A stretch of DNA of 7,327 bases. Origin: Halobacteriales archaeon QH_10_70_21. GTDB lineage: Archaea > Halobacteriota > Halobacteria > Halobacteriales > Haloarculaceae. The notes below the pieces were generated by a model. That model was given only the letters and a program-made list of their open reading frames with translations, did not search any database and was not told where the DNA came from. The translations under genes and the position numbers were made by a program. This document shows, in pieces, positions 1 through 5,390 of the stretch; within the stretch, counting starts at the first letter, position 1; the number at the start of each line of letters is the position of its first letter. The stretch is taken from positions 4,310 through 11,636 of the forward strand of contig PXQM01000185.1 in NCBI GenBank assembly GCA_003021325.1, written 5' to 3'.

Positions 1-1
1 G

Positions 2-982
2 GTCACGATGGAACCGGTCGGGACCGTCGAGTTCGACGAGGTGCCCGAGACGTGGTTCCCCTACACCGGCGACTACGCGGACATGGGCGTCGCGCTCGGT
101 CAGGCCGAGGGCCTGTCGGCCATCGGCATCCGCGCCCGCTACGGGGCGCACGTCTACGACGAACTCCCTGGCGTCTCGGTCGACAAGAGCGAACTGACGG
201 AGCTGTGGCAGGGGAGCACCGACCGGGAGGTGTTCTACGCCGTCGACGCCGACCTGCACCTCATCGACCCGAACTTCATGATCAACCGCCTCGAGTGGAC
301 CGAGGCGTACATCGACGAGATCGAGTCGGAGGTCGCACCGTTCTTCGGCAACACGGTCTTCTCCGGGAGCTACGCGTGGCACGATTACGCCGATTACACG
401 CTGTACGAGGCCTTCGAGAAGGTCGCCGCGGTCTTCCAGGAACGGGAGCGCTACGAGGCCTTCGCCGCCCTGCACGACGAGGTCCTCGAGGACGTCCGGT
501 CGCGACTCCCGGCGGAGACGCCGGACGTTGCGGTCCTGTTCCCGAAGTCGGCACCGCCGGAGGCGTTCTACCCCTACGTCATCGGCTCCGGCACGCAGTC
601 CAAACAGTGGCGGGACCTCGAGGTCGGGCGCGCCCTCGAGAACAGCGACGTCGCGGACTTCCACGAGACGCGAGGCACCGTCGACTACGAGACGCTGCTG
701 GAGGTCGACCCGGACGTCATCGCCATCAGACAGCAGGGTGAGGTCACCGAAGCGGAGTTCGAGTCGACCGTCGTCTCCCACATGCGCGACCACGAGGTCG
801 CCAGCGAGCTCCGCGCGGTCCGGAACGACGACGTCATCCGCGGCGGGATGACCTACCAGGGACCCATCATCAACCTCTTCCAGCTCGAACGGGCCGCCCG
901 GGACCTCTACCCCGACGTCTTCGGCGGCGAACGGCTGTTCGACCGACAGGCCGTCGCCGACATCGTCACGGGGAACTTCTGA
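2..982 (+). CDS. ABC transporter substrate-binding protein, iron-siderophore type (5' end outside window)
   Basis: Extracellular solute-binding component of an ABC importer of the TroA/FepB-like superfamily, probably for ferric siderophores. The frame is open to the left edge, so the first ATG at 8 is unlikely to be the true start; the signal peptide and lipobox would lie upstream. Seen in the sequence: a start resembling mature binding proteins (GTVEFDEVPETWFPYTGDYA), a helical backbone region with many aromatic residues, then the typical second-lobe signature with DFHETRG, DYETLLEVDPDVIAIR, and near the C-terminus GGMTYQGPIINLFQLERAA followed by FDRQAVADIVTGNF. These match haloarchaeal iron-hydroxamate binding proteins as I remember them. 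About 326 residues are visible and nothing seems missing inside. The TGA is followed 2 bases later by the ATG of an FAD oxidoreductase, so the two are probably cotranscribed. The true substrate (siderophore, haem or cobalamin) cannot be read from sequence. Confidence 0.85.
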   Translation, partial: VTMEPVGTVEFDEVPETWFPYTGDYADMGVALGQAEGLSAIGIRARYGAHVYDELPGVSVDKSELTELWQGSTDREVFYAVDADLHLIDPNFMINRLEWTEAYIDEIESEVAPFFGNTVFSGSYAWHDYADYTLYEAFEKVAAVFQERERYEAFAALHDEVLEDVRSRLPAETPDVAVLFPKSAPPEAFYPYVIGSGTQSKQWRDLEVGRALENSDVADFHETRGTVDYETLLEVDPDVIAIRQQGEVTEAEFESTVVSHMRDHEVASELRAVRNDDVIRGGMTYQGPIINLFQLERAARDLYPDVFGGERLFDRQAVADIVTGNF

Positions 983-984
983 GG

Positions 985-1839
985 ATGCCCGACACCCGTC
1001 GCGACGAGCGGCCCGCCGACCACGACGTGGTCATGGTCTTCGACCGCGGGAGCGCGGCGCTGCCGCGGTGTGCGTTCTTGGAGAACTACCCCGGATTTCC
1101 CGGCGGCATCGACGTCGGGACGTTTCAGGACCTGCTGGCGGACCACGTCGAGACGGCGGGCTGTGACCGTATCGAGGAGACGGTCGACTCGGTCCGGCGG
1201 GCGGCGTCGGACGCCCGCTTCGTCGTCGAGACGGCGGCCGGTCGGACCGTGACGGCCGAGTACGTCCTCGCGGCCGCCTGGTACGACGGCGCGTACCTCC
1301 GGCCGCTCGTCGGCGAGGGCGCCTTCGAGGTACACGAGCACCACGGCGAGTCCCACGAACGGTTCGACCCGGCGTACGCCGACGCGGACGGCCGGACCGC
1401 CGTCGACGGCCTCTACGTGGCGGCGCCCGCCGGCGACCGGAGCGCGCAGGTGATCGTCGCCGCGGGCCACGGCGCCCACGTCGCCCGGTCGTTGCTCGAG
1501 GACGTCCGCTCGTCGCGTGGGTACCCCGACGGTGTCGCCGCACACTACGACTGGCTCCGACCCGCCGCCGAGTTCGAGGGCGAGTGGGGCGACCGCGACC
1601 GCTGGCGCGAGTGGTTCGACACCGAGGCGGCGGGCGCGACCGACGTCAGCGAGGACCGACTCGAGACCCTCCGGGCGGCCGAGATTGACCGCGCCTTCGA
1701 GACGAAACGGTCGACCGAAACCGTCGAACGGCTGACCGAGTCGGGCCAGAAGCGCCTCCTCGAACACCTCGACGACGAGTACATCCGGACCTATCTTGAG
1801 GCGACCGACGACGCCGGAGCGAGTCCGGAATCGTCGTAA
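985..1839 (+). CDS. Thioredoxin-reductase-like FAD-dependent oxidoreductase with deleted FAD-binding loop
   Basis: A 284-residue protein resembling the haloarchaeal NAD(P)/FAD-dependent oxidoreductases related to thioredoxin reductase (COG0492) that lack the CxxC-bearing NADPH domain. Seen: LENYPGFPGGID at residues 32-43, the typical ENYPGFP motif of the FAD domain, and near residues 141-170 DGLYVAAPAGDRSAQ followed by VAAGHGAHVA, matching the C-terminal FAD motif (usually GLYxAGD...AAGDGA). The C-terminal 100 residues are a charged helical tail found in the haloarchaeal subfamily. The oddity is the N-terminus: DHDVV (12-16) should lead into VVGGGPAG and a first Rossmann helix, but passes straight to MVFDRGSAAL. 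Roughly 22-25 residues, including the whole GxGxxG loop, are absent in frame. Such a protein would be expected to bind FAD poorly or not at all. The ATG sits 2 bases after the upstream stop, suggesting translational coupling and a role in reductive release of imported iron, by inference. It may be a decaying gene despite the open frame. Confidence 0.75.
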   Translation: MPDTRRDERPADHDVVMVFDRGSAALPRCAFLENYPGFPGGIDVGTFQDLLADHVETAGCDRIEETVDSVRRAASDARFVVETAAGRTVTAEYVLAAAWYDGAYLRPLVGEGAFEVHEHHGESHERFDPAYADADGRTAVDGLYVAAPAGDRSAQVIVAAGHGAHVARSLLEDVRSSRGYPDGVAAHYDWLRPAAEFEGEWGDRDRWREWFDTEAAGATDVSEDRLETLRAAEIDRAFETKRSTETVERLTESGQKRLLEHLDDEYIRTYLEATDDAGASPESS

Positions 1840-1934
1840 GCCGGGGATGGGAACCCCGCTCCGGTCGACGGGTCGTTCCGGCAACCACGGCCGCTACGCC
1901 CGGAACCGAGACGCCCCGGTCCCTGACAGCCGAC

Positions 1935-2165
1935 ATGGACTGGAACGGGGGTCGTCGGCTGCTCGCAGTCGTGGGTTTCCTCGCCGCGGTCGCCCACGCC
2001 GTCGCCCCGCGGGCACTGCTCTCGACCGCCCGATGGGGCTACGGGACGGTGCTGAAGGTCGACTTCGAGCCAACCGAGACGTCGACCCGCCGCGTGCGGC
2101 TCCTGGCCGTCCCGACGCTCCTTGCGTCGGCCTACCTCTGGTGGTCGGCCGAGGACTCGACGTAG
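1935..2165 (+). CDS. Small two-helix membrane protein, hypothetical
   Basis: A 76-residue protein of unknown function. Two hydrophobic stretches are visible: residues about 9-30 (LLAVVGFLAAVAHAVAPRALL) and about 55-71 (RLLAVPTLLASAYLWW), separated by a polar loop with KVDFEPTETSTRR. This hairpin layout with an APRALL turn resembles small haloarchaeal membrane proteins annotated only as hypothetical. No signal peptidase site, cysteine or catalytic motif is seen. There is no clear Shine-Dalgarno before the ATG and no AT-rich promoter in the 95-base gap upstream, so expression may depend on read-through from the oxidoreductase gene. Its last 34 bases overlap the 3' end of the convergent LOG-family gene. 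The compositional fit (acidic tail, hydrophobic segments, GC-rich third positions) favours a real gene over a shadow. Confidence 0.65.
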   Translation: MDWNGGRRLLAVVGFLAAVAHAVAPRALLSTARWGYGTVLKVDFEPTETSTRRVRLLAVPTLLASAYLWWSAEDST

Positions 2166-2590
2166 TCGACGGCGGCCTCGGGCGTCGCAACCGCCCGGAA
2201 CCCCGGGAGGTCGACTGCGTGGGTGTCGAGGCCGGCGACGGGGCGGCCGAAATCGAGGGCGTGGCCCAGCTCCGAGAGCGTCCCGGTCGCGCCGTCGACG
2301 GCGACGACGGCGTCGCCGTTCAGCACGACGAGGGCGTTCCGGGCGTTGCCCATCCCGGTCGCGACCGGCGTCGTCACCCACTCGTTTGCGTCGTCGCGGC
2401 TGGCGGTCGGGAGGATGCCGATGGTCTCGGCGTCCTCCTCCCTTGCGCCCCTGCAGGCGGCCGCCATCACCCCACCGAGGCCGCCACAGACGACGCCGTG
2501 GCCGCGCTCGCCGAGCAGGCGCCCGACCTCGCGGGACGTCTCGTACGTTTCCCGGTCGACGCTGGAGCCACCGATGACGGAGACGCGCAT
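2132..2590 (-). CDS. LOG/TIGR00725 family Rossmann-fold protein
   Basis: A 152-residue protein of the TIGR00725/LOG superfamily (once called lysine decarboxylase-like), Rossmann-fold proteins related to cytokinin riboside phosphoribohydrolase and molybdenum-cofactor carrier proteins. Seen: MRVSVIGGSS (1-10) as the first beta strand and glycine turn, VCGGLGGVMAAACRGA (34-49), TGMGNARN (78-85), DAVVAVDGATGTLSELGHAL (93-112), the last being the family's version of the PGGxGTxxE nucleotide-binding motif. The usual length is about 150-170 residues, so it is complete. The frame is open further upstream to 2773, but those 61 residues are Arg/Pro-rich and unlike the family; the ATG at 2590 precedes the conserved MRVSVIGG and is chosen. 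An AT-richer patch (CCTTTCAGG on the - strand, near 2616-2624) lies about 30 bases upstream and could be a weak TATA box. The physiological substrate is unknown for the archaeal members. Confidence 0.88.
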   Translation of the reverse strand: MRVSVIGGSSVDRETYETSREVGRLLGERGHGVVCGGLGGVMAAACRGAREEDAETIGILPTASRDDANEWVTTPVATGMGNARNALVVLNGDAVVAVDGATGTLSELGHALDFGRPVAGLDTHAVDLPGFRAVATPEAAVDYVESSADHQR

Positions 2591-2727
2591 CGGCGCCGAC
2601 TCCGGGCGCCAGCAACCTGAAAGGTGCGGCGGTGCTGGGGGCGTGACGGTGCAGGTTCCGCGAGTCCTCGCAGGCGACCGGGTCCGGAGGAGAGGAGGCG
2701 TACCCCGGGCGCGGGGACGGGGCGGTG

Positions 2728-2889
2728 CTACTCGAGGGCGTCGTCGACCTGTGATTCGACCTCCTCGAGCCACTCGGAGTCGGAGAGCTCCTCCATCCGG
2801 TCCCGGAGGTGCTCCTCGCAGAGGCCGACCTTGACGTGGTCCTTCTCGACGGCGACGGCGGCCTCCAGGTCACAGTAGTGACACTGCAT
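2728..2889 (-). CDS. Zinc-ribbon microprotein (haloarchaeal DUF6757-like)
   Basis: A 53-residue protein. It begins MQCHYCD, a CxxC knuckle (Cys3, Cys6), and has a second pair Cys24-x2-His27 in GLCEEHL, so it probably binds one zinc ion as a small treble-clef or ribbon. The rest is an acidic helical tail (MEELSDSEWLEEVESQVDD). I remember very similar short haloarchaeal proteins grouped under DUF6757, but the family number is from memory. The frame extends upstream to 3144 with Arg/Pro-rich sequence that is a shadow of the PHP gene; the ATG at 2889 is chosen because the conserved CxxC follows at once and because an AT-rich element is centred about 26 bases upstream, fitting a leaderless start. 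It lies between the PHP and LOG genes on the same strand. Haloarchaeal zinc microproteins have been linked to regulation and stress, but no specific function can be assigned here. Confidence 0.85.
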   Translation of the reverse strand: MQCHYCDLEAAVAVEKDHVKVGLCEEHLRDRMEELSDSEWLEEVESQVDDALE

Positions 2890-2910
2890 AGACAGCGGTA
2901 CGGGACCGAT

Positions 2911-2920
2911 TGTTTTCAAC
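2911..2920 (-). promoter_or_regulatory. Putative TATA element for the zinc-ribbon gene (leaderless)
   Basis: On the - strand this reads GTTGAAAACA and is the only AT-rich patch in the 68-base gap between the PHP gene and the zinc-ribbon gene. Its centre is about 26 bases upstream of the ATG at 2889, the usual distance from an archaeal TATA box to the transcription start, which predicts a leaderless transcript. The match to the haloarchaeal TATA consensus is only fair. Confidence 0.4.
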
Positions 2921-2957
2921 CCAGCGCTATCGGGTGCGGCTGACGGGAGCGCGGCGG

Positions 2958-3605
2958 CTACAGCGCGGCGCGGAACCGGCGGTAGTCGTCGCGGTCCAGC
3001 CCGGCCTCGCCGAGTGTCTCGCCGTGGGCGTCGGTGCCGCCGGTCACGAGCAGGTCGTGCCGGTCGACGGCGCGCACGAGTGGCTCGGGGTCGACCTCGC
3101 GGCCGTAGGGGTAGAACCGCTCGACAGCGTCGAGGTCGGCGCACAGTTCCAGCGCCGCCCCGGGGTCGCCGTACCGGTAGGGGTGGGCGAGCGAGACGAG
3201 CCCGCAGGCTTCCTCGAGCACGGCGACCCCCTCGTCGAACGTGGGCACGTCGCGGGCGACGTAGCAGGGGCAGTCCGAGCCGATGAGCTCCTCGAAGGCG
3301 TCCTCGTAGCTGTAGTCGGTGGTCTCCTCGATGGCGCGGGCGATGTGGGGCCGGCCGAGCCCCTCCCGTGGCTCGAGCGGCAGGTCGACGCCGACGCGGG
3401 CCTCGACCCGCTCGATTATCTCCCGGCCGCGGACGGTCAGCTCCCCGAGCGCGGAGACGGGGGTCCGCAGCTCCGGGTGGAGCCGGTCGTGGTCGGTGAC
3501 GGCGACGGCGGTGACGCCGGCCGCCTCGGCGGCGTCGACGAGCGTCGACAGCGTCAGCGTCCCGTCGGAGTTCGTCGTGTGCACGTGGAGGTCGGCGACG
3601 ACCAT
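2958..3605 (-). CDS. PHP-domain metal-dependent phosphoesterase, internally shortened
   Basis: A 215-residue PHP-domain protein, related to the RNase AM/3',5'-nucleoside bisphosphate phosphatase group, which hydrolyses phosphoesters with a trinuclear metal centre. Metal-site motifs seen: DLHVHTTNSDG (His7, His9, Asp14), VTDHD (Asp38, His39, Asp40), GRPHIA (His87), AHPYRYG (His141), and GGTDAHG (Asp192, His194). The ATG at 3605 is directly followed by the first motif, so the start is secure. Relatives usually have 250-290 residues, with a GxE ligand and a strand-turn-helix block of about 40 residues between the DHD motif and the RAREIIxRxE helix. Here residues 55-62 run straight from ELTVRG into REIIERVE, so that block, including the conserved Glu, appears missing in frame. 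The chance GREI at 60-63 superficially resembles GxE but aligns with the next helix. The protein may therefore be impaired. It heads a run of three - strand genes and is divergent from the gene at 3685. Confidence 0.85.
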   Translation of the reverse strand: MVVADLHVHTTNSDGTLTLSTLVDAAEAAGVTAVAVTDHDRLHPELRTPVSALGELTVRGREIIERVEARVGVDLPLEPREGLGRPHIARAIEETTDYSYEDAFEELIGSDCPCYVARDVPTFDEGVAVLEEACGLVSLAHPYRYGDPGAALELCADLDAVERFYPYGREVDPEPLVRAVDRHDLLVTGGTDAHGETLGEAGLDRDDYRRFRAAL

Positions 3606-3673
3606 ACGCCCGGTCGGCGCTCGGCGGCCAAAGCCCCGGCGCTTCGCCGCGTCCTAGAGGTGATTAAACCCAC

Positions 3674-3678
3674 GGAGG
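3674..3678 (+). promoter_or_regulatory. Shine-Dalgarno GGAGG before the ATG at 3685
   Basis: GGAGG ends 6 bases before ATG 3685, an ideal spacing for the archaeal 16S rRNA 3' end. It favours 3685 over the in-frame ATG at 3724, which has no ribosome binding site. However, the flanking AT-rich bases (GATTAAACC at 3662-3670 and ATAATTAT at 3679-3686) could instead be TATA elements; the second would put transcription initiation near 3708 and favour the ATG at 3724. Confidence 0.45.
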
Positions 3679-3684
3679 ATAATT

Positions 3685-4014
3685 ATGGATAACGTTCATG
3701 AAGGTACGGCCGACAGCGGTAGTATGCGACTGCTCGCGAACGCCGACGAGAAGATCGACGCCCACAGCTACCCGACCACCGCCGCCGAGCTCGTCGAGGA
3801 GTACGGCGAGCTGGAACTGACGCTCCCGAACGGCGACGAGACGTTCGGCGAGGCGCTCGGCCGGCTGGACGGGGCGACGACGCTCGAGAGCGCCGACGAC
3901 GCGAGGACAGTCGCCTACTCGGCGGTCTCGAAGAAGGCCATCGGCCGCGTCGGCTACTCCGACCGCGACTCGCCGTCCATCGGCGAGGACGCCCCGGACG
4001 AGGTCTCCTTCTGA
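3685..4014 (+). CDS. Small acidic haloarchaeal protein, DUF5789-like
   Basis: A 109-residue soluble acidic protein. It resembles a haloarchaeal family that I remember as DUF5789: an N-terminal helix then AHSYPTTAAELVEEYG (26-41), a short beta section LTLPNGDETFGEALGRL (45-61), the helix DDARTVAYSAVSKKAIGR (71-88), and a conserved ending GYSDRD (90-95) with a C-terminal Ser-Phe. No enzyme motif, cysteine or membrane segment is seen, and the function is unknown. Start choice is uncertain: ATG 3685 has a perfect GGAGG, while the family-like N-terminus (MRLLANADEK, then the HSYPTT motif) begins at the internal ATG 3724, making a 96-residue protein. The gene stands alone, divergent from the PHP gene with a 79-base gap that must hold both promoters. 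It is convergent with the DUF445 remnant. Confidence 0.78.
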   Translation: MDNVHEGTADSGSMRLLANADEKIDAHSYPTTAAELVEEYGELELTLPNGDETFGEALGRLDGATTLESADDARTVAYSAVSKKAIGRVGYSDRDSPSIGEDAPDEVSF

Positions 4015-4128
4015 TACGGGCTGCCGGGATTCGGCACCGGCGACTTCCGCTGACCCGGTGGCGACAGCCGCCCGGCCGGACGTACGCGACACTCCCGAGG
4101 ACGGCAACGGCAGCCCGTGGGAGGGGAG

Positions 4129-4520
4129 TTACGCCTCTGCCTCCCGCCTGAACCTGGCTCGCGAGCGCTCGAAGTCGACGCTGATGGGGAGACACGCCTC
4201 GTAGAACTCCCGCTCGGTGGCGATTTTGGCGATGCCCTTCTCGGCGGCGATGGTGCCCATCCGGGCCGACCGCGAGGGGATGATGCCCTGCCAGCCGACC
4301 CGTCCCTCGACGACGCCGGGGATCTGCTTGAGCTTGCGGGGGAGGGCGGGGGCGACCTCCTTCATCCCGGGAGTCCGGACCCCGACGAACTCGAGGGTGT
4401 GAAACAGCAGCTGGATGGCGACCCAGTTGGTCCCGTAGCCGATGATGCCGGTTATGAGGGGGATGTCGCCGGGCGCAACGGGCTCGCGACGACGACCGCG
4501 AGGGCCTCGCTCCGGGTCAC
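4129..4520 (-). pseudogene. DUF445 family membrane protein remnant (frameshifted and truncated)
   Basis: The - strand encodes the N-terminal part of a DUF445 (YheB/YjiN-like) protein: IPLITGIIGYGTNWVAI, then LLFHTLEFVGVRTPGMKEV, ALPRKLKQIPGVVEGRVGWQ, GIIPSRSARMGTIA and EKGIAKIATEREFYE. The family is membrane-anchored, normally about 400 residues or more, with no settled function. Two faults are visible. First, the conserved part has no credible in-frame start: its frame opens just after a TAA at 4546-4548, and the only ATG is internal (4365). A GTG at 4518-4520 in another frame gives MTRSEALAVVVASPLRPAT and then stops; restoring one base near 4466-4468 joins it smoothly to IPLITG. Second, after EFYE only 22 unrelated residues follow before the stop at 4129-4131, so over 300 residues are missing. 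No continuation was recognised in 4015-4128. A 78-residue product from ATG 4365 is possible but would lack the membrane segment. Confidence 0.75.
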
Positions 4521-4540
4521 AGTTCGCCGTGACAGGTGTA

Positions 4541-4550
4541 AAACTTTAAT
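4541..4550 (-). promoter_or_regulatory. TATA box of the DUF445 remnant, leaderless GTG start
   Basis: On the - strand the patch reads ATTAAAGTTT. Its centre is about 26 bases upstream of the GTG at 4520, exactly where a haloarchaeal TATA box would sit for a leaderless transcript. This supports GTG 4520 as the original start and suggests that the promoter survived the damage to the coding region. Confidence 0.55.
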
Positions 4551-4615
4551 CTACGTTCTTCGTTCCGGACTGGCCCCGCCCCGAGAGGAAAAATTGACCA
4601 CTCATATACATCGAA

Positions 4616-4645
4616 TGGTACAAAATGGCCTGCAGTGGTAAAAGT
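4616..4645 (+). repeat. Pair of TGGTA-AAAA direct repeats upstream of the phasin-like gene
   Basis: TGGTACAAAA (4616-4625) and TGGTAAAAGT (4636-4645) are near-identical and start 20 bases apart, about two helical turns. The second copy overlaps the proposed factor-B-recognition/TATA region of the gene at 4708. This arrangement could be an operator for a dimeric regulator, but the repeat is short and could be chance in an AT-rich gap. Confidence 0.3.
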
Positions 4646-4652
4646 TAAGTAG
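4638..4652 (+). promoter_or_regulatory. Putative promoter of the phasin-like gene
   Basis: GGTAAAAGTTAAGTA combines a purine/A-rich factor-B-recognition-like stretch with a TATA-like TTAAGTA. Transcription would begin near 4672-4675, giving a leader of about 35 bases that carries GGAG at 4694-4697, 10 bases before ATG 4708. Other AT-rich patches in the gap (AAAAATTG at 4589-4596, CATATACA at 4603-4610) could be alternative promoter elements on either strand. Confidence 0.5.
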
Positions 4653-4707
4653 CTCGGCGAACGACTTCCACGTGTGAGCGGCGCGTCCACGACGGAGCTG
4701 ATACACA

Positions 4708-5367
4708 ATGAGCGACGACGACTCCCCCCTGGCCACGATGTTCCAACTGCAGCGCAACACGATCAGACAGACCGAGGACGCAATCGAGAGCGCCCTCGAG
4801 ATGCCGGCCGACGTCAGCGACACCCTCTACGGCGGCGTCGACGCCCAGCGCGAGGTCCAAGAGCAGTTCCTCCACATGACCCGACAGTCCATCCACACGT
4901 CGCTGGACGCCGCCGAGTCGGTCACCTCGGGGTCGGCCACCCTCGATGACCTACGCGACTCCGTCGACGAGACCTTCGACACCCTCGAGGACCAGCAGTC
5001 CGAGGCGTTCGACACCGTCGACGAGGAGTACGACTCCCTCTCGGAGAGCTACGAGGAGTTCAGCGGCGACGCCGCCGAGAGCCTCAGCGAGCAGCTGGAC
5101 GTCCTGATGGAGCTCAACGAGGGCGTCGAGGACCAGCTCGTCGACACCGTCGACGAGTTCGTCGACCGGTTCGAGGAGCTGGAGGCGGAGCTCGAAGACC
5201 AGACCGACGAGGCCCAGGAGCGCATCACCGAGCAGGCCGAGGAGCTTGCCGAGCGCTTCGAGGAGCAGCTCGACCAGCTCTCCGACCAGTTCGAGGAGCA
5301 GGCCGAGCGGTTCGACGAGCTCGAGGAGCGCATCGAGGACGTCGGCAACGGCGACGACGAGGGGTAA
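4708..5367 (+). CDS. Acidic coiled-coil protein, phasin-like
   Basis: A 219-residue, very acidic, cysteine-free, almost wholly helical protein. The N-terminal 70 residues (PLATMFQLQRNTIRQTEDAI, then QEQFLHMTRQSIHTSLDAAE) have the amphipathic pattern and wording of haloarchaeal phasin-like proteins (PhaP type), which coat polyhydroxyalkanoate granules. Residues about 80-212 form a long predicted coiled coil rich in Glu, Asp, Gln and Leu/Phe; the last part repeats an 11-residue unit (EQAEELAERFE and EQAERFDELEE start 22 residues apart). Known haloarchaeal PhaP is shorter (about 150 residues), and no pha genes are visible nearby, so other roles such as a structural or vesicle coiled-coil protein remain possible. 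The start is supported by GGAG 10 bases upstream and a TATA-like box about 60 bases upstream; a T-rich stretch follows the stop. It appears monocistronic and lies tail to tail with alaS. Confidence 0.75.
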   Translation: MSDDDSPLATMFQLQRNTIRQTEDAIESALEMPADVSDTLYGGVDAQREVQEQFLHMTRQSIHTSLDAAESVTSGSATLDDLRDSVDETFDTLEDQQSEAFDTVDEEYDSLSESYEEFSGDAAESLSEQLDVLMELNEGVEDQLVDTVDEFVDRFEELEAELEDQTDEAQERITEQAEELAERFEEQLDQLSDQFEEQAERFDELEERIEDVGNGDDEG

Positions 5368-5383
5368 CGCACCACGGGTCCGG

Positions 5384-5390
5384 TTTTTCT
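5384..5390 (+). terminator. T-rich terminator after the phasin-like gene
   Basis: TTTTTCT begins 17 bases after the TAA at 5365-5367, in a GC-rich gap. Archaeal RNA polymerase stops at such T runs without needing a hairpin, so this is a likely terminator for the single-gene transcript. No equivalent A run serving alaS from the other strand is placed between 5391 and 5482. Confidence 0.5.

Noticed and set aside
1842..1858. Hairpin CGGGG-loop-CCCCG just after the oxidoreductase stop codon
   Set aside because: Only 5 base pairs with no T run after it; such stems are expected by chance at this GC content.
907..1884. A 325-codon open frame on the - strand opposite the FAD oxidoreductase
   Set aside because: Arg/Val/Gly-rich composition unlike an acidic haloarchaeal protein and no family motif; the + strand frame carries conserved FAD motifs.
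2591..2773. N-terminal extension of the LOG protein by 61 residues
   Set aside because: Arg/Pro-rich, not part of the family, and it would overlap the zinc-ribbon gene; the conserved start is at 2590.
1791..2873. A 360-codon - strand frame across the LOG and zinc-ribbon genes
   Set aside because: Composition dominated by Arg, Pro, Gly and Ser, typical of a GC-driven shadow; two well-supported genes use other frames here.
2910..3692. A 260-codon + strand frame opposite the PHP gene
   Set aside because: Shadow of the PHP gene, whose metal-binding motifs on the - strand are unmistakable.
4022..4036. Hairpin TGCCG-loop-CGGCA after the DUF5789-like gene
   Set aside because: Short stem without a T tract; not enough to call a terminator.
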